64,000 nucleotides of DNA from the NCBI GenBank assembly GCA_964419545.1, contig CAYQQU010000017.1, positions 1-64,000 on the forward strand. The letters run 5' to 3'. This DNA is from CAYQQU01 sp964419545. GTDB taxonomy: Bacteria > Bacteroidota > Bacteroidia > Chitinophagales > Saprospiraceae. Under the pieces are notes generated by a model. The model saw only the letters and a program-made list of their open reading frames with translations, was not told the DNA's origin and ran no database searches. Below are positions 55,410 through 63,929 of this stretch, one piece after another. Positions within the stretch are counted from its first letter, which is position 1. Each line of letters opens with the position of its first letter. The position numbers and the translations under genes were made by a program.

Positions 55410-56696
55410 ATGAAACGACTGCTGATCTTGTTGTTCCTTCCGGCGAGCCTCTTCTTGTCCGGCCAGCAAACCTTCCAACTCACGGTTAAACCGATCGCCA
55501 TCGATGAATCGCCTCCCCTCCACGCACCGGCCTACGCCCAGTACGACGGCAAATGGCTTTTCATCGGGGGTGAAACGACAAGCAACGGCCTGGAACGTAC
55601 GCCCAACCTCGAGCTGGTGGTCGTCGATCCGGCCCTGGGGCGCGTCTGGACCACTTCGTTGATAGACCTTTGCTTTTACGTCGACGACGCCGAGCAAATG
55701 GCGGCCGTCCACATGCAGCACCATCAGGTGGGCAATACCCTTTACCTCCTGGGCGGATACGGCTACAGCAGCAAAGCGGAGCGCTACCTCACTTTTCCGT
55801 ATCTGACGACCGTGGCCGTCGACGCGGTAGTTGAAGCCGTGGTCGCCGGACGTGAAACGGAAATCGGCAATGCTTTTCGCCAATATTACGACGAAGATTT
55901 CGCGCTGATGAACGGTCGCCTGACCAGTATCGACAACAAGTTTTACCTGATCGGCGGCGAGCGGCGCTTCGAACCGGAACCTTCCCGCTGCGATCAGGTC
56001 ATCGAATTCCTCGCCAAACCCCACGGCGACGGCGAGATCAGCATCATCAAAACGGGCATGTACGCCTTTGAACCGGAAGGGGAGGGACTGCCGCTGAGCG
56101 TACCTCAGATCTTTCCCGACTACAGCCAGGGCGTCACTTTGTTCCAAAATGCCCGGGTAGCGGATGGCCGCCGCCTGAGCTGGACCAACTTCTACGGGGA
56201 GGGCTACAGCAGCTACCTGCTCACCGACCAGCCGGCGCCGCTTTACCATAGCGCCGCGCTCCCGGTTTACGACGAGTTGTACAACATCATGCATACGGTA
56301 TTCATCGGAGGATGCCTGGATTACCTGTGTACGGATCGCGATTTCTTCGGACATCCCGAGATGGTCGACGCTTTCACCCGCTTCAGCCGCGGTACGGCCG
56401 GACAGGTGGCCGTCGCTTCCCATCCGATGCCGCCGGTATTGCTGCGGGGCAAAGACGCACTTTGGCTGCCGAATACCGAAGCCCCGCATTTCGAAAACGG
56501 CGTCGTCAAACTCAATGAGCTGCCCGCTCAGCCTACGTTGATCGGGTACCTGTACGGCGGAGCATCAACCTATCCGGGCGGACAAAAAATCGACGAAGGC
56601 TACCGCACGGCGCCCTGCAGCCAATGGTACGCCGTGTACCTCGACCGGGAAGACGGCCTGTTCGGCTTCCTGGCGCCGGCCTCCTCTGTGAAGTGA
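55410..56696 (+). CDS. Secreted Kelch-like beta-propeller protein
   Basis: The 428-aa protein has a signal peptide (MKRLLILLFLPASLFLSGQ). Repeated strands of Kelch type follow (KWLFIGGETTS, NTLYLLGGYGYS, NKFYLIGGERR, LIGYLYGGAST), suggesting a beta-propeller of about six blades. No sorting domain or catalytic motif is seen. It may bind or display a ligand in the periplasm or at the surface. It is a single gene with a strong terminator. Confidence 0.75.
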   Translation: MKRLLILLFLPASLFLSGQQTFQLTVKPIAIDESPPLHAPAYAQYDGKWLFIGGETTSNGLERTPNLELVVVDPALGRVWTTSLIDLCFYVDDAEQMAAVHMQHHQVGNTLYLLGGYGYSSKAERYLTFPYLTTVAVDAVVEAVVAGRETEIGNAFRQYYDEDFALMNGRLTSIDNKFYLIGGERRFEPEPSRCDQVIEFLAKPHGDGEISIIKTGMYAFEPEGEGLPLSVPQIFPDYSQGVTLFQNARVADGRRLSWTNFYGEGYSSYLLTDQPAPLYHSAALPVYDELYNIMHTVFIGGCLDYLCTDRDFFGHPEMVDAFTRFSRGTAGQVAVASHPMPPVLLRGKDALWLPNTEAPHFENGVVKLNELPAQPTLIGYLYGGASTYPGGQKIDEGYRTAPCSQWYAVYLDREDGLFGFLAPASSVK

Positions 56697-56738
56697 ACTC
56701 AATACGAAACGATTCTTCATAAGCGGAAATAGATAGCG

Positions 56739-56766
56739 CCCGGCCCGAAAAAGGCCGGGTTTTTTT
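56739..56766 (+). terminator. Intrinsic terminator
   Basis: CCCGGCC pairs with GGCCGGG around CGAAAAA and runs into seven T. Confidence 0.85.
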
Positions 56767-56935
56767 ATGATAACACTGCAGAAAGTAGTCGATAAATGAC
56801 AATTGTCATTGCATTGCATGGAAGGGTCAGCCGATTTTACAAGAACCGAGAACTTCTCCATTCCTCACCTCGAATAGCGGACCTCGCTTTTAAATGCGCT
56901 GAAATGAATTTTTTTCCCCATTAAAACCTTGAGTC

Positions 56936-57487
56936 ATGAAAAAGGTATTCTTTCCTGGATTTGTCCTGTTATTCGGCCTTTGGGTATTGCTCCCCGCCTG
57001 TGAAAAAGACGATGTAAGCAGTCCTGCCGACATTCAAACGCAGCGAATTGATGTCCGGATGCCTTTCAACGGCAGCTATATCGCCCAACCCCAAATTGTC
57101 GGCGCGCTCGATGATGGAAGGGTGATCATGGATATTGCCGCCGAAGGCGAATCTGACCTCCTCGGCAAAAGCAAATTGAAAGCGCGTCAGTTCATCGATA
57201 TGTCCGACCCGCTCAACCAAACGCTTACCGGGAGGTTTGAATTCATCAGCGCCGCCGGCGATAGGCTCACCGGAGAGTTCTTCGGTGAAGGAGAAATGAA
57301 AGCGGCCGACCTCACGACCTTCTATGGCGCCATGTACGTCGATGCAGCAGGCGGCACCGGAGACTTTATGTGCGCCACCGGACGCCTGCCATTCCGTGGC
57401 AGCGCCAGTAATGAGGTGGGCGAGTTTTTCATCGAAAGCGGCTACATCGACTTTACGGACCGCAACGATTGCAGGGACGGCTATTGA
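56936..57487 (+). CDS. Lipoprotein, unknown
   Basis: The 183-aa protein starts MKKVFFPGFVLLFG and has a lipobox LLPAC followed by a beta-rich domain with no recognised motif (RMPFNGSYIAQPQIV, QTLTGRFEFISAAGDRLTGE, YGAMYVDAAGGTGDFMCATG). The strand pattern is that of a small barrel or sandwich seen in many Bacteroidota lipoproteins. It stands alone after a terminator. Confidence 0.75.
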   Translation: MKKVFFPGFVLLFGLWVLLPACEKDDVSSPADIQTQRIDVRMPFNGSYIAQPQIVGALDDGRVIMDIAAEGESDLLGKSKLKARQFIDMSDPLNQTLTGRFEFISAAGDRLTGEFFGEGEMKAADLTTFYGAMYVDAAGGTGDFMCATGRLPFRGSASNEVGEFFIESGYIDFTDRNDCRDGY

Positions 57488-57872
57488 TGGGTAAATCGCT
57501 TCCCTTGCGGAAACTTACGAATCCGCTGTTCAGTTTCGAACAGTCATTGTTCGAAAAGGTACGAAATTATACTTTGCCTTTTGACCTAAGAGGTTGATTA
57601 TTAGGTTTTTGCATTCTTGGCATTCCGCTTGCCCAAAAATTGGCGAGAAGGAAATGCCAAGAATTATGAAATTTTACCTAAAACGTTCGCCGGTCAGGTG
57701 GTTAGCATTGCGCTTACTGGGGCTATTGGCCATCCGGGTAAGTCTGGTGGCCAACGAATGCCTGGCTGCCGGCGAACCTTTGATGGGATACGTGCAGTTG
57801 ATTTTGGAACTATCGGAGATCGTCCAGACCGGACGAGCGCTTTGGGGATTGAAGGGGATGATTTAGCCCGGG
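57488..57872. other. Intergenic region
   Basis: It holds a long hairpin (57613-57664) and a short open frame (57656 onward, MPRIMKFYLKRSPVRWLAL) with no family match, too weak to call. A partial arm of the interspersed repeat (CCCGGGTTAAAA, about 57867-57878) provides the stop codon of the downstream minus-strand gene. Confidence 0.5.
57613..57664. repeat. Imperfect 52-bp hairpin
   Basis: ATTCTTGGCATT and AATGCCAAGAAT are perfect 12-base arms; inside them CTTGCC and GGCGAG continue the pairing around CAAAAATT. There is no T-run, so it is not a typical terminator. Confidence 0.55.
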
Positions 57873-58796
57873 TTAAAACTTTTGGTTCGGGATCTTTATC
57901 CGGTAGGTTTTCCTGCTCGCATTCGTCAGGCGGGAATCGATCAGCCAGGGATTGTAGACTTTCAGCATGCGGTAGCTGATGCCGTGTTCGCGCGCAAAGT
58001 CGCCCAGGTTTTCGATGGCCTGATTGACTTCCACGACGTGGTAATTCTCCAGCGGGGGATAACCGTCGGTGCGGTCGAGGTAGAAGCCGAAATCCTGCGG
58101 GTGCTGCAGGATCTCTTTGATGGCCACCAGCCGGAAAATGTAGCGCATGGTTTCCGGGTTGAGGTTGAGTTCGTAGTAGGTGTCGGCGCGTTGGGCTTTC
58201 AGTTCTTTGCTGAGGCGGGTTTCGCCCACGTTGTAGGCGGCGGCGGCGAGGGTCCAGCTGCCGAAGCGTTCTTTCAGGCGCCGCAGCTTATCGGCGGCGG
58301 CTTGTGTCGCCTTTTCCAGGTGGTAGCGTTCGTCGACTTCGTCGTTGATCTCCAGTCCGTTGGCTTCGGCGGCGGGTTCCATGAACTGCCAGACGCCGCG
58401 GGCGCCGGCGGGTGAGACGACGTTGCGCAGGCTGCTTTCGGCGACGGCCAGGTATTTGAAATCTTCGGGAATATTGTTCTGGGCCAGGATGCGCTCGATC
58501 ACCGGAAAATAGCGCACGGTATTTTTAATGTTAAGTACGGTGCTGGAGTGCCAGTAGGTATTGACCAGGAGTTCGCGATCGAGGCGTTCGCGCACGTCGA
58601 AATTGTCCATGGGCAGTGATTCGCCGGCAAAGTCGAACGCCTTATCGAGGTCGACGGGCCGGATCACTTGACTGACCGGCCCTGGCTCAGCCGAAGAGGG
58701 GGCCGGCGCTTTGTCCTTGTTGGAATAGGATGTAAAAACGGCCACGGTGAGGAAAGCGGCCAGGGCCAGCGTGTAGAGGTTTAGTGCTTTTTGCAT
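57873..58796 (-). CDS. Lytic transglycosylase (SLT/GH23)
   Basis: The 307-aa enzyme has an N-terminal anchor or signal (LYTLALAAFLTVAVFTSYS) and a central SLT domain (~115-215): AVAESSLRNVVSPAGARGVW with the catalytic Glu, then QFMEPAA and AAAAYNVGE. A ~60-residue C-terminal tail (YHVVEVNQAIENLGDFAREH, MLKVYNPWL) resembles a LysM-like region, as in MltD relatives. It cleaves peptidoglycan to anhydro-muropeptides in the periplasm. Its TAA belongs to a repeat-arm-like sequence. Confidence 0.9.
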   Translation of the reverse strand: MQKALNLYTLALAAFLTVAVFTSYSNKDKAPAPSSAEPGPVSQVIRPVDLDKAFDFAGESLPMDNFDVRERLDRELLVNTYWHSSTVLNIKNTVRYFPVIERILAQNNIPEDFKYLAVAESSLRNVVSPAGARGVWQFMEPAAEANGLEINDEVDERYHLEKATQAAADKLRRLKERFGSWTLAAAAYNVGETRLSKELKAQRADTYYELNLNPETMRYIFRLVAIKEILQHPQDFGFYLDRTDGYPPLENYHVVEVNQAIENLGDFAREHGISYRMLKVYNPWLIDSRLTNASRKTYRIKIPNQKF

Positions 58797-58836
58797 GTCG
58801 GGTCGCCTTTTGTTCGGGCAATATACGAATAAGCCA

Positions 58837-59352
58837 TCACTTGCGGGGGCGCTTGTAGATCGGCACCGTGGAGCAGGGTTCGCCGAACATAATGCTGCGG
58901 GCGTAAGGGCGCAGTTTGCGCGTCAGTTCGACGTAGGCGTTGAGCGGTACGGGCTGGTCGCTACAGCCCTTGATGACGATGCGCTGGTCCTGGTACTGCT
59001 CCGGATCGAGCTGTGCGAGGTAGCGGTGGAGTGCGGTTTCGAAATAGGCTTCGGCCGTTCCCTGGAAAATGTCGGCGGCGTAGGGCGCGGCGTAGGCGGC
59101 CACGAGCATATAGGCCCAGATGGGAATAATCGCATCGGAAGAACAAAAAACCAGGAGCGTTTTTCCTTCGTACTGCTGCCAGTCGTGGGCCTGCATCGCT
59201 TCCCGGAAGTCCTTCTCCCGCAGCAGCAACTCCTTGAAAAGATAATCCTTGAGGTCCAGTTCCGCCAGTGGGGCGGTCGGCAGGTGTTCTTCCAGCTTAA
59301 TGGTGATCAAACCGCTTTTGGCGACGCGGTTAACGAGTGGTTTCTCTTGCAT
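58837..59352 (-). CDS. DUF2480 family protein
   Basis: The 171-aa protein has the DUF2480 pattern (LVNRVAKSGLITIKLEEHLP, DLKDYLFKELLLREKDFREA, IPIWAYMLVAAYAAPYA, KGCSDQPVPLNAYVELTRKL, FGEPCSTVPIYK). The family is Bacteroidota-specific and conserved beside cell-division or chromosome genes; its function is unknown. It is 21 bases downstream of scpB on the same strand. Confidence 0.88.
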   Translation of the reverse strand: MQEKPLVNRVAKSGLITIKLEEHLPTAPLAELDLKDYLFKELLLREKDFREAMQAHDWQQYEGKTLLVFCSSDAIIPIWAYMLVAAYAAPYAADIFQGTAEAYFETALHRYLAQLDPEQYQDQRIVIKGCSDQPVPLNAYVELTRKLRPYARSIMFGEPCSTVPIYKRPRK

Positions 59353-59373
59353 AGCTTTTTTCTTTAATGGCTT

Positions 59374-59994
59374 TCAGTCCTCATCGGTTTTGCCTTCCTG
59401 GGTCGGCTCCACCTGATCGGCGGCGTCTTCTTCGATCGGCGCCTGCTCGCCGATGGCGTTTTCGGGCGCTTTAAAATCTTTGGGCGTCGGCAGATCCTTG
59501 AGGCTTTTCAGGCCGAAGTAATCCATAAACCGATCGCTGGTGCCGTAGAGCAAGGGGCGATAAGGCCCTTCGCTACGCCCTACGATTGAAACAAGTTCCT
59601 TTTCCAATAGTTTTTGCACGGCGTAGTCGCAATTGACCCCGCGAATTTTCTCTACTTCCGGTTTGGTAACGGGTTGTTTGTAAGCGATGATGGCGAGGGT
59701 TTCCAGGGCGGAGCGCGAAAGCCTTTTGTTGGTGGTCTGTCTGAGGTAGGCCCCTACCGTCTGGTGGTAGGCGGGCTTCGTCATGAACTGATATCCGCCG
59801 CTCACTTCTTCGATCTGAAAAGCAAAAGCATCAGAGGCGTACCGTTCGTGCAGTGCGGCAATGGCGGCCAGCAGATCCGACTCCGGCAATTCGATCTCGA
59901 AGCTGGCTTCCAGGCAGTCTTTGATCTCCTTTAGCGAGATGGAAGTATCGGAGGCGAAGATGAGGCTTTCGATATGTTGTGCGAGGTATTCCAC
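59374..59994 (-). CDS. scpB: SMC-Scp complex subunit ScpB
   Basis: The ~206-aa protein binds ScpA and helps the SMC condensin compact and segregate chromosomes. It has the winged-helix pair of ScpB: AQHIESLIFASDTSISLKEI (residues ~4-23) and LSRSALETLAIIAYKQPVTK, PEVEKIRGVNCDYAVQ, LLYGTSDRFMDYFGL. The GTG at 59994 (VEYLAQHIESL) is chosen because family members begin about here. Upstream codons up to 60093 run into a palindromic repeat and encode unrelated residues. The acidic tail after residue ~170 is variable. No scpA or smc is in the window. Confidence 0.9.
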   Translation of the reverse strand: MEYLAQHIESLIFASDTSISLKEIKDCLEASFEIELPESDLLAAIAALHERYASDAFAFQIEEVSGGYQFMTKPAYHQTVGAYLRQTTNKRLSRSALETLAIIAYKQPVTKPEVEKIRGVNCDYAVQKLLEKELVSIVGRSEGPYRPLLYGTSDRFMDYFGLKSLKDLPTPKDFKAPENAIGEQAPIEEDAADQVEPTQEGKTDED

Positions 59995-60031
59995 GGTTTT
60001 TTCTGCAAAAATAACAACCTCCCAACAAACT

Positions 60032-60087
60032 TCACCTGGATTATTCATGGCTTCACAAAAGAGGAGTTCCTGAATAATCCGGGTTAA
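60032..60087. repeat. Interspersed palindromic repeat, copy C
   Basis: Imperfect arms run from CCTGGATTATTCATGGCTTC to GAATAATCCGGGTTAA. The copy is the reverse-complement match of copy A and in opposite orientation. It provides the TAA (60084-60086) of the upstream minus-strand gene and lies just before the scpB start. Confidence 0.75.
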
Positions 60088-60953
60088 TAGCACCGTTCCC
60101 GGAGGCCCTTGCGGAAGGGCAGGTCGCGCACCAGGCGGAGGTAGGTCCGTTCGTTGTGGTCGGGATTGTCTTCGGACGACGCTTTCTGGAAATAGAGGTC
60201 GGCCAGCCCGGCCAGGCCCTTGATGTCGAAAGCGAGCTGCACCTGGCAGGCGACCTGGTCGGGGCGCAGCTCGGGATGCAGGCGGGCGTGGCGCTGCAGT
60301 ACGCGTTCGCGGTAGCGTTCCACCTGGCGCTGGGTGGGGCGGGAAAAGTCGACTTCATGAATGCGCGGCGCGCGGTTGGCGTAGCGCACCACAAACTCAT
60401 CGCCCGTTTCCAGCGGCAGGCCGTAGCTCAGAGAAAGGTCGGGGAGTTCTGCTTCGGCCTGGTAGCTGCGTCCGTTGGCGACGAAGGCGTATCCGACCGG
60501 CGATTCCCGGTTGGCGAGGACGACCCGGGCCACTGATTCCGAGCCGGCCTGTTCCAATATCTGGGTCATCTGCTGCTCGCCGGTGACGCGTTCGTGGTAT
60601 TGCCACCAAAGGAAAAAACCGCCGACGGCGAGGAGCAGCGCGGCGACGAAAGCCAGTGTCTGCCACCAGTACTTGCGCTCGCGCTCCCGCCGCTCCTGGT
60701 TGAGCGGCGTGTCGGCTTCCTTGTCGATCTTGAAATCGTAGTGAAAACGGTCTTCCTTGCGGGTCAGTTGCAGTTCGCAAAGTTCATCTTCGATAAAAAA
60801 GGAGTAGGTCTTGTCCTCCAGTACGTGAAAGTCAATAAGGATCACTTTGGCGTTGCAATGCACCATAAAGTGACCGCTGCGCGGGCCGTGGTAGAGCCCT
60901 ACGTTGTAGCGTCTGCCTTGATCACTTACGTATAACCAGTTGAACTGGGCCAA
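60084..60953 (-). CDS. Single-pass membrane protein, unknown
   Basis: The 289-aa protein has a cytoplasmic N-domain (~1-95, beta-rich, FNWLYVSDQGRRYNVGLYHG), one helix (~96-115, LAFVAALLLAVGGFFLWW) and a ~170-residue outer domain with ANRAPRIHEVDFSRPT. I do not recognise the family. It starts in a leader of about 230 bases shared with the divergent paaY-like gene and ends inside repeat copy C. Confidence 0.65.
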   Translation of the reverse strand: MAQFNWLYVSDQGRRYNVGLYHGPRSGHFMVHCNAKVILIDFHVLEDKTYSFFIEDELCELQLTRKEDRFHYDFKIDKEADTPLNQERRERERKYWWQTLAFVAALLLAVGGFFLWWQYHERVTGEQQMTQILEQAGSESVARVVLANRESPVGYAFVANGRSYQAEAELPDLSLSYGLPLETGDEFVVRYANRAPRIHEVDFSRPTQRQVERYRERVLQRHARLHPELRPDQVACQVQLAFDIKGLAGLADLYFQKASSEDNPDHNERTYLRLVRDLPFRKGLRERCY

Positions 60954-61117
60954 TCGTCAAAGTTTATCCGATAAAGAATGATTTTGCTAAAATATACGTC
61001 GACGCACGCTAAAATTCTACCCGCCTTTCCAACTTTAACAAAACATTTGCCCGGTAAAATGCCGACTTCCGATTGTTGAGGGAAATTTAGCTCCGGTTTT
61101 CTGGTCTTTCTCTGATA

Positions 61118-61147
61118 TTGCGCTTAATTTCGCAGAAAGGTACTTTG
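61118..61147 (+). promoter_or_regulatory. Promoter of paaY-paaZ unit
   Basis: TTG (61118-61120), 20 bases, then TACTTTG (61141-61147) resemble the Bacteroidota promoter with a one-base shorter -7 element. Leader length to the ATG is about 30 bases. Confidence 0.45.
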
Positions 61148-61182
61148 GTACCCAGTACTAACCAAAAAAAAGAAACCAGATT

Positions 61183-61776
61183 ATGTTTTACGAGTTCAAG
61201 GGCTTTCGTCCCGTTGTTCATCCCACCGCTTATGTTCATCCCAAGGCTATCGTCACCGGCAACGTCGTCATCGGCAAACAGGTCTACATCGGACCCGGCG
61301 CGGCGATTCGCGGCGACTGGGGCAGCATCCGGATCGAGGACGGTTGTAATGTGCAGGAAAATTGCACGCTGCACATGTTTCCCGGCCTGAGCGTGGTGCT
61401 CAAGAAAGAAGCCCATATCGGCCACGGGGCGGTCATCCACGGCGCGACCATCGGTCGCAATACGCTCGTGGGCATGAATAGCGTGATCATGGACGAGGTG
61501 GAGATCGGCGAAGAATGCATCATCGGCGCCCTGACGTTCATCAAAGCCAACGTGAAGATCCCCGCCCGCAGCCTGGTCGTCGGCAACCCCGGCCGCATCG
61601 TCCAATCGGTAAGCGACGAGATGATCGACTGGAAAACCAAAGGCACCCGCCTTTACCAGAGCCTGCCGAAAGATTGTCACGAAAGCCTCAAACCCTGTGA
61701 GCCGCTGCGCCGGATGCCGGAAAAGCGGCCGGAACAGGAGGTGTTGTATAAGCCCTGGAAGGAGATGGCGGTTTAA
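61183..61776 (+). CDS. paaY: PaaY-like gamma-carbonic-anhydrase-fold hexapeptide protein
   Basis: The 197-aa left-handed beta-helix protein shows hexapeptide repeats from residue ~12 to ~120 (IVTGNVVIGKQVYIGPGAAI, RGDWGSIRIEDGCNVQENCT, AHIGHGAVIHGATIGRNTLV). The conserved His in HMFPG, AHIGHG and VIHG are zinc-ligand-type residues. The C-terminal helix region (RLYQSLPKDCHESL) fits PaaY, the thioesterase-like helper that removes dead-end CoA esters in phenylacetate breakdown. It precedes paaZ by 56 bases, which supports PaaY over a generic gamma-CA. Confidence 0.85.
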   Translation: MFYEFKGFRPVVHPTAYVHPKAIVTGNVVIGKQVYIGPGAAIRGDWGSIRIEDGCNVQENCTLHMFPGLSVVLKKEAHIGHGAVIHGATIGRNTLVGMNSVIMDEVEIGEECIIGALTFIKANVKIPARSLVVGNPGRIVQSVSDEMIDWKTKGTRLYQSLPKDCHESLKPCEPLRRMPEKRPEQEVLYKPWKEMAV

Positions 61777-61832
61777 AAAGGGAAAGAACTCATTGCTCCC
61801 AGGCGCCCTCTCCGGATCAAAAGATAATAACG

Positions 61833-63887
61833 ATGACCAAACTACAGCACTATATCCGCGGCGAATGGGTCGACCACGCCGGGGAGGGCTTGCCGCAGTA
61901 CGACGCCGTTACCGGCGAAGTGATCGGCACCTGCGGCACCGAAGGCCTGGACTACGCCGAAATCATGGACTACGGCCGCCGCGTGGGCGGCCCGGCCCTG
62001 CGGCGGATGACGTTCCGGCAGCGCGGGCTGATGCTGAAACAGCTCGCCCTGCACCTGCACGGCATCCGGAAAAAATACTATCCCGCAAGCTACCGCACCG
62101 GCGCTACCAAAACCGACAGCTGGATCGACATCGACGGGGGCATCGGCACCTTATTCGCCTACGCCAGCCTGCGCCGGCAGTTTCCCGACGAACCTTTCTA
62201 CGTCGACGGAGAGGCGGCTATGCTCTCCAAGCGCGGCTCCTTCATCGGGCACCACCTCATGACGCCGCGCCACGGGGTGGCGATCCACATCAACGCCTTC
62301 AACTTCCCGATCTGGGGAATGCTGGAGAAAATATCCGTCAACCTGCTGGCAGGGGTCCCGGGCGTAGTGAAACCCTCCGAATTGTCCAGCTTCCTTACCG
62401 AAGCGATGGTGCGCGACATCATCGCTTCGGGCATCCTCCCGGAAGGCGCCCTGCAACTGGTCAACGGACCCGGCCACGGCATCCTCGACCCGGTGATCTC
62501 TCAAGACGTGGTCACCTTTACCGGCTCGGCTTCCACCGGGCGCCTGCTCAAAGCGCTGCCGCCCATCATCGAGAACGCGGTTCCGTTCAACATGGAAGCC
62601 GACAGCCTCAATGCGGCTATTCTCGGGGCGGACGCCGCACCCGGCAGCGAAGAGTTTGATCTTTTCATCAAGGAGGTGCGGCGGGAAATGACCGTCAAAT
62701 GCGGTCAGAAATGTACGGCCATTCGCCGGATCATCGTCCCGGAAGACCGGGTGGAAGACGTTCAGATCGCCCTCGGAAAAGCGCTGGCGAAAACGACTAT
62801 CGGCAACCCTGCCGTCGAAGGGGTCAAGATGGGCGCCCTCGTCAGCCGCAGCCAACGCGAAGAAGTACACCGCCGCATTCGCCAACTGGCCGGACAAAGC
62901 CCGATCGTGATCGGCGGGCCGGACGTCGACTTCGAGGTGGTCGGCGCCGACCGGGAAAAGGGCGCATTCATCTCCCCCGTGGTTTTTCTCAACGAAAAGC
63001 CCTTCGAAAAACAGGAGGCCCACCACGTAGAAGCTTTCGGGCCGGTGAGCACCATCATGCCCTACCGCGACCTCGACGAAGCGATCGCGCTGGCCAACCT
63101 GGGCAAAGGTTCTTTGGTCAGCACCATCGCTACTTACGACGAAGACATCGCTCGCCGGTACGTCATGGGCTCCGCACCCTACCACGGGCGCGTGCTCATT
63201 CTCAACCGAGACAGCGCGCCTGAAAGCACCGGCCACGGCTCCCCCATGCCGCTGCTGGTGCACGGCGGACCGGGGCGCGCCGGCGGCGGCCAGGAGATGG
63301 GCGGCGTACGCGGGGTCAAGCACTACCTGCAAACGACCGCCGTACAGGGCCATCCCACAATGATCTCGGCAGTGACCAACGTTTACCAGTACGGCGGCCG
63401 TCAAGAGGAAACTGAAGTCCATCCCTTCCGAAAGCACTTCGAAGACCTGACAATCGGCGAAACCCTCATCACCGCCAAGCATACCGTCACGGAGGCCGAT
63501 ATCGTCAACTTCGCCAATGTCAGCGGCGATCACTTCTACGCCCACGTCGACGCCACCGCCCTCGACGGCACGATCTTCGAACAACGGGTCGCCCACGGCT
63601 ACTGGGTGCTCAGCAAAGCGGCCGGCCTCTTCGTAGAACCGAAAAAAGGACCCGTACTGCTCAACTACGGCATCGAAGAATGCCGCTTCACCAAACCGGT
63701 CTACCCGGGGATGACCATCGGCGTCAAACTCACGGTCAAGGAAAAGATCGCTCAGGAAAAACGGGAGGACGAAGATTTTCGGAAGGGCATCGTCAAATGG
63801 CTGGTAGAGGTGTACGACCAGGAAGACGAAACCGTCGCCATCGCTACCATCCTGACAATGGTGAAAATGCGGACCGCAGCGGATTAA
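61833..63887 (+). CDS. paaZ: PaaZ ring-opening enzyme (ALDH + MaoC hydratase)
   Basis: The 684-aa bifunctional enzyme of phenylacetyl-CoA catabolism has an oxepin-CoA hydrolase MaoC domain and an NADP aldehyde dehydrogenase domain. The ALDH part (~1-520) shows HINAFNFPIWGMLEKISVNL, FTGSASTGRLL, the Glu region FNMEADSLN and catalytic Cys in GQKCTAIRR. The C-terminal MaoC hot-dog part (~530-684) shows FANVSGDHFYAHVDATALDG and VAHGYWVLSKAAGLF. Both active centres appear complete. It acts in the cytoplasm, downstream of PaaABCE and PaaG, which are not in this window; only paaY stands next to it. Confidence 0.93.
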   Translation: MTKLQHYIRGEWVDHAGEGLPQYDAVTGEVIGTCGTEGLDYAEIMDYGRRVGGPALRRMTFRQRGLMLKQLALHLHGIRKKYYPASYRTGATKTDSWIDIDGGIGTLFAYASLRRQFPDEPFYVDGEAAMLSKRGSFIGHHLMTPRHGVAIHINAFNFPIWGMLEKISVNLLAGVPGVVKPSELSSFLTEAMVRDIIASGILPEGALQLVNGPGHGILDPVISQDVVTFTGSASTGRLLKALPPIIENAVPFNMEADSLNAAILGADAAPGSEEFDLFIKEVRREMTVKCGQKCTAIRRIIVPEDRVEDVQIALGKALAKTTIGNPAVEGVKMGALVSRSQREEVHRRIRQLAGQSPIVIGGPDVDFEVVGADREKGAFISPVVFLNEKPFEKQEAHHVEAFGPVSTIMPYRDLDEAIALANLGKGSLVSTIATYDEDIARRYVMGSAPYHGRVLILNRDSAPESTGHGSPMPLLVHGGPGRAGGGQEMGGVRGVKHYLQTTAVQGHPTMISAVTNVYQYGGRQEETEVHPFRKHFEDLTIGETLITAKHTVTEADIVNFANVSGDHFYAHVDATALDGTIFEQRVAHGYWVLSKAAGLFVEPKKGPVLLNYGIEECRFTKPVYPGMTIGVKLTVKEKIAQEKREDEDFRKGIVKWLVEVYDQEDETVAIATILTMVKMRTAAD

Positions 63888-63929
63888 ACAGCAGCCCCGT
63901 TCTGCCGTTTAAATAGGAAAACTAAGGCT

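Noticed and set aside
57594..57866. Possible 90-aa gene (MPRIMKFYLKRSPVRW...)
   Set aside because: The start lies within a hairpin, there is no family match or signal peptide, and the end abuts the repeat arm; too weak to call.
59995..60093. N-terminal extension of ScpB
   Set aside because: These residues derive from the palindromic repeat and do not resemble ScpB, whose conserved N-terminus begins at the GTG at 59994.
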